A stretch of 64,000 nucleotides of DNA. Source: Tigriopus japonicus. Lineage: Eukaryota > Arthropoda > Copepoda > Harpacticoida > Harpacticidae. A model generated the notes under the pieces. The model saw nothing but the letters and a program-made list of their open reading frames with translations, searched no databases and was not told the origin of the DNA. The number at the start of each line of letters is the position of its first letter. The first letter of the stretch is position 1. The stretch lies in contig JAAGOF010000070.1 of the NCBI GenBank assembly GCA_010645155.1, positions 1,281,928-1,345,927 on the forward strand. Reading direction: 5' to 3'. This document shows positions 34,301-43,300 of this stretch, piece by piece. Made by a program: the position numbers and the translations under genes.

Positions 34301-37300
34301 TTTCCAATGCATCAGCATTCCCTAATCAGTGTGTTTTGTTTAAAGTCTTGTAGTGTCTTAGAAAGCTCTCTAGGTGCTCAATGTTCTCATGAATATCAGA
34401 AGTGCGAGGCCGGCCTCTCAGAAAGCTAACTGAATGAAGGTAAGACGATTAAAACTTTTTTTGAGGATTATGATAAAGTTACTTAAAGTGTAAATGTTAT
34501 AAAAGTGTAGCCTGTCCAAAGTAATCTGTTCGTCTGAAGTCTCTTCATCGCTTGCGCAAATCCAGAGTAGCTTTACTCTATTTCCGCGCCCTGTTGTCTT
34601 CCTTCACTCAGCTCTTGCTACCCTCGTTCGGTGTCGTCTTGCTTAAAAATGCCACGCAAATTCATCTTGAAAATGGATTAGGAACCATATTTCCCCCGGA
34701 AATTCTCCCCCGGACTAAAACGCGGAGTTTCATCACGCTCATTCAAGAAACAACTTGAACAACATAACGGCGTTTTTTTGAGCTTATCTGTTACCCGGCT
34801 TGAACAATTTACATAGATTTTGCTCATCCACGCCTTATCCTGAACTTAATTCAGACATGGCAATCTTTATTGCTTATTATAAATCGATTTTTTAAGGGTT
34901 GTCACCTTGGCATAAATTCATGTTCTAGAATTGATGGTTTCATCTTCGAATTTCTTTTATTGTACGATCGTGTCATTGATTTCAGGACAATCTCAGTATG
35001 GTTAAGAGTTGTTCATGCAGTTTTAAGTAGTGAATTTGCGTGTGGGTTAAGGTCCATATGCCATAAGATAGACTTGCACCTTATAATTATAATTGATATT
35101 GATGCAAACAAGTTGAAAATCTAGATTTCAGACCTAAGGAGGCATTACAAAATTAGTGTTTTGCTTGAAAAATGCATTTTGTCATTCAAATATTCCAAAA
35201 GTGTATCCCAAACCGTTGTCTGAAAATCATTTTATTTAAACTTAAGAATACTATGAGCTAGCATAAATACTGTAATGTATAAGGAGCCCAGAGTGGTCGC
35301 GCGTACTAATGCGTTCTTATAAGAGCCGAGGGTAAAAAAAAGTGCTTCCCCAGATGGCGTAGGTTTGAATCCTGTTGGGGATCGAATTGAAGCTGTCGGG
35401 AGAAATCCTTGTTTACAGGGAATCGCATTCCTTGTAGCGGTAGTAGAAAATCCGCAACAAACAAACAAAAAAAAAGTATATAATTCCATCATATACGTAC
35501 AATGTAATTATGGTCAAGGATGCCTAAATATCCAATTTTTGACTATTTTCCAACGTGCTCCCAAGTTTGACACACAAGGACTTTTAATTTGGCATAATTA
35601 AAAATTGCTTCTCTTCAGAACTTCTTGATTTGATTTGTTATAGAATTTCATGAAAGACTAGTCTAACCTGGATATAAGAACATTCAACAGGAAAATATAT
35701 CTTGGTATCACGTAAAATACATAGTGAAAGACTAGTCAGTTTTACTTTATTTGTTCATAATGCAATAGTATATTAGAAAGATGTGTTTTAGAGACCAAAT
35801 TAAAGATATGAGAACTGTTTTAAAATGTTAAAGTTTATTTTGATTCATTTTGTCTCATTTCTATTGATCTATTGTCAGTTTATTTCTAGTTTAGCTTATT
35901 TTTTTGTAAGTTTCAATGACAGTCAAATTTGTCTTAATATTTTCATGTATTTATGTGTTTTCTATTCTTATTTTTTGTTTATGAGTTAGTTCAATGATCA
36001 GTATAAGTTAGAATGATGCAAATAAACCTTATTCATTGAAAAGGTGTGTTCTAGGCCAGGAACCCCTGAAAGGGGTGGACACGAACTCCGATTTTTGAAA
36101 AAATGGTATGAGGCCGAGGCTATATTTTGACACGACGTCATTTATTCCTTATTAATGTCTAAAACATGTGTTTTGAAAGAATTCACGCAAACTTTTTGTG
36201 TTAATATTTGTGGACTGGATGTTCTTCACCTTGATTTTAGAAGTCCCAGCACTCTTTTTACTCGTCTCATGAACTTTTGACATTCAACTCTCCAAAGGAT
36301 TTTAGTCCTCATAAGAATGAGGAAAATACGTAGATGGAATCTTGCTTCACCCATTAGTCCAACTTCAGTGAAATAATGCTTAACAGAAGTATCTGTGGTG
36401 GTATCTGGAGTGTTACTCATCTTCCATCCTCTTCAACACCTCCACAACGCAGGAACCATTTCCATAAGAAAATGAAAAAACAAGAATGGTCTCATTTTGA
36501 AACAAGATGGAGTCCAAGTCAGAGATGTTGTTGGCTATAACCATTGAAGGGCACTTTTGACGGTTCTGGATCAGATCAGCCATCTGATCTGGATTGGAAC
36601 AGGAACAAAGGCAATCACAACGTCCTTGAGACAAAATGAGTGAAAAACATGAGGATTAAAGCCTTGATTGTGGATTTGATTGAAAATGTTTCAAGTCTTG
36701 GGGCTCAAGAAGGTCGGGACCACGCAGGACTGGGGCTAAGGGTCCTTCAGGACCAAAGGATCATGTCTTATCATTGCAGGGATAGGCTCTACAGGCTTGA
36801 TAAGGTTTGATTGATCTTCTTAGATCCCCTTGTCCAGGAATTAACAATCAGATTGAATGAAAAAATCCACACAATTCAATCTTGATGGGAGCATTTCATT
36901 CTAAAGACTTTGGGAGGGTCCATGGACCCGGGTTAGACTGTCAGATCACCAATTTGGGCTGACTGACTCCAAAGGCAGATCAAAATATTGAGCCCATCCA
37001 TTGCTAGTAGGTCCACCTGATAGGTTTCAAAGTCATCTTAATTTGTTCTTCATTTGATCGAATTCTTGACACTGAGGACTTCTTCTTTCTTTGTTCTATA
37101 TTGACCTTAATCCGAACGCAAATTCCTCTTGAAAAGGGATTAAGAACCAACTTTCCCCACATACTCTCACCCGGATCAAAACGGGGAGTTTTATCGCACT
37201 CGTCCATCACACAACTTGAACAACTTAAGAGTATCTTACCTGTCCTTATTATCCTGAACTAAAAGACACAACCATACAATAAAGGAAATTCGAAAAAGGA

Positions 37301-39490
37301 CCATCATTTATAGAACATGTTATGCCAAGTTGACAATCTCACAACCTATAACAACCTTGATTTCATACAAAGTTTGGCATGTGTTAATTCAGTTCAGGAT
37401 AATACCTGAAATATTGATGGATGGGTTCAATTGTAAGTTCAAAGATACTAATAAGACGTTAAAGTCGGATGATATATGAGCTCGGAAAAAAACGATATTT
37501 TGTTGTTGATAATTCAAGTAATCGTAAGATATTCTTAGTTGTTCAAGTTGTGCAATGGATGAGCGTAAAGAAACTCCCCGTTTTGGTCCGTGGGAAAGTT
37601 GGTTCTTAATCCTTTTGCAAGAAGAATTTGGGCTCGGAGTCCGGTACAAATTCGTTTTTTTGCTTTAGTTAGGGCTATCACTTCCGAAGGTTATTGCAGG
37701 TAACCTCGTCATCAGATTTCATTTGATCACTTTGATCGTCATCTTGTAGATTAGACACCTTTGTGGGTTCATTCGCACTCCATGATGTGGTCATTCATTC
37801 ACTATTTCATTCACTCTTTCTTGGGTGAACTGGATGTCTTCGAAACACCAACATCGGACTGATTTTTGGGCATGGCGTTGACCTTTACCAAGGCTAGGAC
37901 TTGGCTGGACCCGCTTGAAACACAGGGAACACCGATTGGCGCACTATCTTTTGGAATTTTGGTCGATTTCCGTTTGATTTTCCGCTCCCAACATGGCGGT
38001 TTGTTCTTCTTGTTTACGAATCTCGGCCTCATACCGGAGGTTGCGTGCCGGAGAAATTCCGCGAGTTCGCATCCAGTATTAATACTATTATATAGGTTAT
38101 CCCTGTCTAGGCTGAGTAAGAGTTAAGATACTAGAATGTTCTAAGGGTGTTTTATCTGTTCATTGAAACCATGAAGAGGCATTACAAGTTTAGTGTTTTG
38201 CTTGAGTAATGCATTTTGTTATTCAAATATTCCAGAAGTGTATCCCAAACCGTTGCAAGTTGATGGATAATCATCAATTCTTTAAAAACTGAGACTTTCT
38301 TCTTTCAAAAGCACGTTCTCTCCTTTTGTGCTTCTCCACTTGATCTTGGTCACCCCTGATTTGCCGTGCGCCGTCCAGGAAATTCTAGATGTCCGTGACT
38401 AGAGTGACATTTGTCTGTTAGCCCACTACCTTAGGCTAACAAAGGAGGACGGTATTACGTAATACCGTCCTCCTCGGGCTAACTCATGAACCAGACAATA
38501 AAAGATCCAATAAAGGCGAAGACAACAAGAACAACCCCAACCCCAACATCCCTGACTCAAATCCCGGGCTTCCCAAGTTTTAGTGGCCTGTGGTATTAAG
38601 TTACATGCAGTAGTCACGGCCCTTGACGGCTTAAATAGGCGAACCTGGGGTCATTCCCGAGGGAGAGGTAAAAATTAATGCTTTATAAGTGGAGCAGCAA
38701 TATCCCCATAGCGCGGACAGCCTCTATCAGATCGCAGTTGCGAAGCGGTGTTCTGACTCCAGAAAAAAACCAAAGAACAACCCTTTTGAACCAAGGCGAA
38801 GTACACGGAAACGAGAAGTACCGGTACGGTTTCAAGTATGAAGCGCGTGTGGGCGTGCCTCACAAGGGGGCATGTGGGATACTAGGCTTTGATGAGAGAT
38901 GATGTGAGAGCGGTTTGTGACCGGTTTTTGGGAGAGTGCAAATGTTTTTTTTTCTGTACATGTAAGAATATGTTGTTTTGTTTATCACCTTTGGATCCTC
39001 GAGTCGAAACCCGTACAGGGATTTGGACACGACTCCAATTTCTGAAGACAATGTGATTGATGTTCTTACATCCTGTTGGCCAGGATTTGTTTTTGGATTT
39101 CTGGCGTTAGGGTTGGGGGTTGAGTCCGTTAGGGTTGGGGGTTGAGTCTTGCCCGGCCAACAAAGTCAGATATCGTATCATCCAGTTATTCCGATGGGCA
39201 TTCTCATGTCCAATATCCAGGGCAGTTTTAACGAAATAACAAGTAACGAAAGTACAGTAATTCGTTCCTCTTTTCGCAAAAACTAATTGTACTGCCATTA
39301 CATTTCAAAAATGCTGTAATTGGAAACGTTATGTAATGTTTTGGTCTTTTTCTTCTAGGGGAGAACCGTTGATCTGAAGACTTTGACCCTAATTGAACCA
39401 TCTCCGGCTGATGCATTGGGCAACGATGATGAAGATCTAGATCAAGCCGAAGAAGATTTTGAAAGGCTTTTGAGAGAGAGCGGTGAATAA
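25133..39490 (+). CDS. MSS51 C-terminal-domain-like protein, four exons
   Basis: Exons are 25133-25381, 25493-26098, 29628-29961 and 39359-39490, all with GT/AG introns and matching phases (0, 2, 0). They sum to 1321 nt, one more than a multiple of three; the extra base lies in the 6-A run 25841-25846, where the frame shifts. The product would be about 439 residues. VHLVGTDRPEA, GIHPGLHADG, FWEPTLDLLLDH and SSNQYIIVFK fit the C-terminal domain of MSS51/ZMYND17-type proteins (mitochondrial translation or energy roles in yeast and vertebrates). No MYND zinc finger is visible, and the acidic tail (DDEDLDQAEEDFERLL) is typical of nothing specific. Function is inferred from family only. Confidence 0.65.
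25493..26098 (+). CDS. MSS51-like gene, exon 2 (one-base frameshift)
   Basis: Acceptor CTCTTGCAG, donor GACAG|GTGAGT. It carries KIKWTKTAQEVGTWE, VLTHPVTIGN, then after the A run VHLVGTDRPEA and LTAWSGLYHDFW. The two frames overlap at HKK / KKRKK exactly at 25841-25846. An alternative acceptor at 25449 opens a short frame that stops at the later acceptor. Confidence 0.65.
26099..26977. other. Intron 2, proximal part
   Basis: No repeat family recognised and no frame with family signal; T-rich stretch at 26180-26340. Confidence 0.35.
26978..27194 (+). mobile_element. hAT-like MITE, 215-bp family, copy 1 (end lost)
   Basis: It starts CAGGGATAGGCA and has repeated GTGGGCCC words. It matches the reverse complement of 28024-28238 over its length but lacks the last 30 bp or so. 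Confidence 0.75.
27195..28023. other. AT-rich intronic sequence between two MITEs
   Basis: No gene seen. The 79-codon Lys/Phe-rich frame at 27538-27777 looks like compositional noise. Confidence 0.4.
28024..28238 (-). mobile_element. hAT-like MITE, 215-bp family, copy 2, 8-bp TSD
   Basis: Ends TAGGGCTTGGCAACC and, reversed, CAGGGATAGGCATCC. The duplication TTTTAGAG lies at 28016-28023 and 28239-28246. It is inverted relative to copy 1. Confidence 0.85.
28616..28850. repeat. Degenerate 31-35 bp minisatellite
   Basis: Units of the form AAAACAAGATCGAAAATTG then TCGACTC/GCGCCTTA repeat about seven times with drift. Confidence 0.65.
28916..29160 (-). pseudogene. Decayed coding-like segment, unknown
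   Basis: One minus-strand frame reads VVPSEAPGVALTTVSETFVKAKN, then a TGA, then EYLEKIEQIARDVALQDLP and EDWEWAQNYHE. The amphipathic pattern and single stop suggest a retropseudogene or lost exon. I do not recognise it. Confidence 0.3.
29628..29961 (+). CDS. MSS51-like gene, exon 3
   Basis: Acceptor CTTCCAACAG, donor AAG|GTAAGT. The split Arg codon (AG|A) joins exon 2 in frame. It holds the most conserved segment: EKPDIVLGIHPGLHADG, FWEPTLDLLLDH and NQYIIVFK. Confidence 0.7.
30490..31631. mobile_element. Long foldback element in intron 3
   Basis: Arms of about 440-460 bp (about 30490-30930 and 31190-31631) are inverted copies with high identity. The tips read CACGGTGG and CCACCGTG, and the 4-bp AATG lies on both sides (30486-30489, 31632-31635). 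A degraded arm fragment is at 33660-33765. No coding capacity is seen. In the pre-mRNA it would fold into a long hairpin. Confidence 0.85.
31632..34549. other. Intron 3, mostly unrecognised sequence
   Basis: Apart from the foldback fragment at 33660-33765 I see no genes or repeat ends. The frame at 32704-32898 has a hydrophobic stretch but no family signal. Confidence 0.35.
34550..35230. repeat. Degraded relative of the CAGG element
   Basis: 34640-34870 resembles internal parts of the CAGG family (GGATTAGGAACCA, ACAACTTGAACAAC, CCTTATCCTGAACTTAAT). 35135-35225 matches 38165-38275, just outside CAGG copy 2. Confidence 0.5.
35283..35480 (+). repeat. tRNA-derived SINE, family 2
   Basis: A-box-like AGTGGTCGCGCGTACTAATG and B-box GGTTTGAATCCTG are followed by a short body and a (CAAA)n/A-rich tail. 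It resembles a class II tRNA (Ser/Leu-like). A reversed fragment is at about 45058-45100. Confidence 0.65.
36057..38105 (+). mobile_element. CAGG-ended element, copy 2, 7-bp TSD
   Basis: It starts CAGGAACCCCTGAAAGGGG, ends GGTTATCCCTG, length 2049 bp. The duplication TCTAGGC lies at 36050-36056 and 38106-38112. Conserved minus-strand frame at about 36410-36760 (SCVVEVLK, DQMADLIQNRQKCPS) and another at 38032-37811. Lies in intron 3 of the MSS51-like gene. No transposase motif is visible. Confidence 0.85.
38113..39074. other. Intron 3, distal part, with a perfect palindrome
   Basis: 38443-38474 is a perfect 32-bp palindrome (16-nt arm AGGAGGACGGTATTAC). A region of higher GC at 38690-38900 has no recognised frame. 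Confidence 0.5.
39075..39220 (-). repeat. SINE family 1 fragment
   Basis: Matches the 3' half of the SINEs at 24.2 and 48.7 kb (GCCCGGCCA, TCCAGTTATTCCGATGGGCA). It has a small internal duplication of GTTAGGGTTGGGGGTTGAG. Confidence 0.65.
39359..39490 (+). CDS. MSS51-like gene, terminal exon
   Basis: Acceptor TTCTTCTAG after a pyrimidine tract, phase 0. It adds GRTVDLKTLTLIEPSP and an acidic tail, stop TAA 39488-39490. It lies 9.4 kb from exon 3. The join VFK|GRT is plausible but unproven without RNA. Confidence 0.6.
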   Translation, partial: GRTVDLKTLTLIEPSPADALGNDDEDLDQAEEDFERLLRESGE

Positions 39491-39599
39491 TCTTTTTTCG
39501 TTTCTTTTTTATTCTTTATGTACAAAAATGGTTTTGCATGAAATAAGATAAGGTACATTAATCCAACGTGGTCGTGACAACAATTTCATGAAACGTGTT

Positions 39600-39605
39600 T
39601 TTATT
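39600..39605 (-). terminator. Candidate Rab23 poly(A) signal
   Basis: AATAAA on the minus strand, about 150 bp past the Rab23 stop. Another AATAAA candidate lies near 39508-39513. Confidence 0.4.
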
Positions 39606-39663
39606 TCATTGCTAACGCCGAAGAATATTTGAAGACAATTATTGCACGATAAAACACTTTTGT

Positions 39664-39669
39664 AATAAA
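39664..39669 (+). terminator. Candidate MSS51-like gene poly(A) signal
   Basis: AATAAA 174 bp past the stop. It lies beyond the Rab23 signals, so the two 3' UTRs would overlap. Confidence 0.4.
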
Positions 39670-39751
39670 GTTCAGTGGGTACTAAGACGACTTTTTGGCA
39701 CTCAAATGAAAAGGAAATTCTATTAAAATGGTTCTTATGTGGTTGATGGTT

Positions 39752-40373
39752 CTATATTATAGCGCAAGGTAGTTTAGCGGGAAAGTATTGTTTAGCAGAT
39801 ATATAACCTCTCTGTGAGGCGGCCGTTGGCTGGTGTTGCAAGGCGTCTGAACAAAACCCGTGAACTTGTCTTTGGGGCCGAGTTTCTCGAAAGGGGTTGC
39901 TCAAAATGATGGTTTTATCTTCCCTTTCCTCAAAAATCTTTGCGCGATGATTTTTACGTGCAAATACATTGCATTTCCTTGATGATGCTTCAGCGCCCAC
40001 ATGAGTTTTCCCACCATTGAGTGGGAAAATATAGCAACCTGAATGATGGGATTTGGCATGTGGTGGAAAATACCAGTGTTGTGCAGGTGAGAAGTTACTC
40101 TCCAAAAATAAATGGTTGGCTTCGTCCTTCACATTTCCAATAGATTGTAGATTTTCAGTTGACGACGAAAACCTAACTTTGACGTCCCTCACGTTTTGGA
40201 TTTCTTGACCGATGTGTTTGGACGATTGCTCACATTCATCGCTCCAACGACTCACAGCTTCAATATGACGTTCTGCCAAGTTTTGGAATACTTTGTTCAC
40301 ATTCAAATTATCTTTCACTGAGATACGAAAGAGCCGGATTCCTGTATTTCGCGAAAACTTCTCTATTTCATTG
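39752..40373 (-). CDS. Rab23: Rab23 exon 4 and CaaX tail
   Basis: Acceptor TTTGCAG. Codes IRLFRISVKDNLNVNKVF and AERHIEAV, then a hydrophilic tail of about 165 residues and CAII before TAG at 39752-39754. Confidence 0.88.
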
Positions 40374-43300
40374 CTGCAAATGAAATAAAATGAAGTTAAC
40401 TGATTCATGCATGTCAAACTTCTTTCGATGCCATGAGTTGGGAGCAGATTTTGAGTTGGTGAAAAAGGCAATAACGTTAAATGTTTAGTTAGCTTTTCTC
40501 TACAAAGGAGTTAGTACAATAGCTGGAAAATGCCAAAACAGTTTTCAAAAAGTGAAAGTAATTAAACTGAACAAGTGGGTGCCTATTTCAAAGGATTTTT
40601 TGTCCATGTAGAAAAGTTTTTAAATTGTCTTATCCTACGGACATAAAAATTCAAATTATATTTCAAAAAATAGAAAATAGCAAGAATTTAATTAAAAATT
40701 TGAAGTAGTTCAAATTCCTTAAATGTAGAGAATTTTTTATATTCGTCTAAAAATCCTAGAAAAATTGGAAAACAGTTGAAAAAGTTGGAAAACATCGTTC
40801 AAAATCATGAAATAGTTAAAAATGCTTAAAATGGGCAAATATTTACAAATTTAAGATTTTAGTTAAAAGTTATTTTTCCGCTTCCTTGTTGGGAAGTTAT
40901 GACACCCAAAACGGAAGGCTGGATGGACTGATCTAAGTGGACGCCAAAATTATAATAAAAAATGTTGACGTAAAACAGCCAAATTTGCATAGACCAACCA
41001 AGGTGTAATAATCCATTTCATTCTCGTAAATGAACCCAAACAAATATCAACGAGGAAATGGAGGGTGAAGTGAAAGTAATTTATCTTCCCCACTTTGTCA
41101 TAGGCGATAATGCCCAAATACTAAAACAATTCATTAAAACATTTTTACGCATCCAACGTAAAGTTTCTTGTGAAAGTTAACGAAACCAAGTTGAAGGAAA
41201 CAAGTTTTTTTTGCCGGAAATATCTCACTGTCCTTTGTCATGAAAAACTCGAACAGAAACGTACTTGTCAACTTGAGAGTCGTGTAAGAGATCCATCTTG
41301 TTTTGGACTAAAACCATTGGTATGTGACCACATTCATCTTCCACTTTTCGTTTCCATTTTCTGACTGCATAAAATGAAGACTTATCGGTGGTAGAGAAAG
41401 CAATCACACAAGCTTGTGCGCCTCTGTAGTACGCTTTTGTTATGGCGTCGAACTCTTCTTGACCTGCTGTATCCCAAAGCATGAGTCTTAAATCTTCACC
41501 ATTTGTTCTGAAAAAAATAAGCATGCGTGTAAGGCATTAATGTATAATGAACGGAAAGAAGACTGCAAAAATGCCTTGCCTTGCTCAAAGTTATGAAAAA
41601 AATCAAAATGTCTTATGATACACTTGGGGTTTTTCACTTCTTTGAATGACAATTCAAAATTTGTTTCAATATGCACAATGAATAAAAATTGAATAACAGC
41701 AAATGAGAGAATTTCATCATGAACAGGGGTTTGGCAAACTTGAGCTTTCAAAAATGGCAGAAATGTTCACGTTAGTATCATGGGAGAAGAGGCAGACATG
41801 TCTCAAGTTGCAGCATGAATCTTAGGTTTATTGATTCCTTTTTTCTAATTTCTAAGTTCAAATTTAAATGTTGATTTATGAGATTGATCAATGAGACCAT
41901 TTTTTTCTCATAACTTCAAGTTAATTATGCCAGATGGTATAAGTAGAATATCTATGGTTAGCAGATGTGAACACTTAACTTTCGTTTGGCATTGGGTCGT
42001 TTAAGCTGGTGTTGTTTTCAGCTGATGTTTTCTGGTATCTGATATTGAAACTACATAATGGTCACCTGTTTGTTAAGATTCGACTTTAAGTGGGCAGCTA
42101 GTAACGGAGCCACATCGCTAACGACCGAAATTGATACAATAACTGATTTTCTAACATTATTTAAAGACCATGGGCCACTTCTGCGTCGTTGTCGGATGTC
42201 CATTACAGGCTGGGCGAAGGGGAAAAAACGAAAAAGTCTGTTTTTTTCGGTTCCAAAGAAGTCCAAGGATCGGCGAGAACAATCGATTTCAGCCGTAAAT
42301 CGAATTAACCCCGTCAAATCAAAATGGGCCCCAAATACGCATTCCCGCATTTGTTCTCGACATTTCCAAAATGGGAAGCATTCGCGTGATAGTTCCGATC
42401 CAGATTTCAAGCCCACAATTTTCCCCACCAGCCATGTCAAGCCCTCAACGGTGACCGACAAATCTCGCCACGACCGAGTTTTGGCCAGAAGGGCTCGAAT
42501 TCAAGGGGAGTACAAAACCAATAAAGTGCAAGAAAAACTCGCTCAACATAATATTCAAGTCATCAACAGTTTAATTGCCAAAACGAGGCAATTAGAGACT
42601 GAGAAGGACTTTTTATTGGAAAAGAAGCGTTCATTAGAGTTAATTGCGTAAATTCAAATTGTAAGAAACTATTGGACATGATGAGCAGTTTGTGGAGTTT
42701 CCCAGAATTTTTTTTATCACCATACTACTTAGTAAAGTATTAGCCCCAGCTCAAAGCAAGCCCTAACTTTTCTGTAAAACGGAAATTGGTCTTGTTCCTT
42801 GTAAAGGTCCTTGTTCCTTGTAAAGGGGTCGGTTCATAAGTCCTCCAAAGTTCAAGAGTGTAGTGCATGCCGCTGGCTTTAAGCACATTTTGTGTGATAT
42901 ATTTCGACTATTTCGATTTGCTTTTTCGAAAAAGCCAATGATTTTTTTTGATAAATTGAAATTCTACGTCTAATCGTTGGAAATCGACATAATCGAATAT
43001 AGCCACAAATCGAATATAGTTAGAGCGCTTTTGGCTTTTTTGAACTATTGGATATTGAATTGATGGACTACTCAAACAATTCATGGTTATATCTTTATTT
43101 CATTTCAATTTAATTGGAAACTATACATGGACTCTAAATATGGATTTTTTGTCAAATGTTTTTTGGGGTATTTTTTTCTGGAACTAGACTAAAATAATAA
43201 GAAAACAAGAGAAAATTTGTTCCCCATTGATTTGTGGATCCAAAAATTGCCAAGTATTTTTGTTGTTTTTCGTTCCCACCTTAAAAAGCCATTTGAAACA

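Noticed and set aside
37866..38126. Plus-strand frame conserved in CAGG copies 2 and 3 as a gene
   Set aside because: Conserved because the copies are similar; it overlaps the element terminus and reads into the flank in copy 3.
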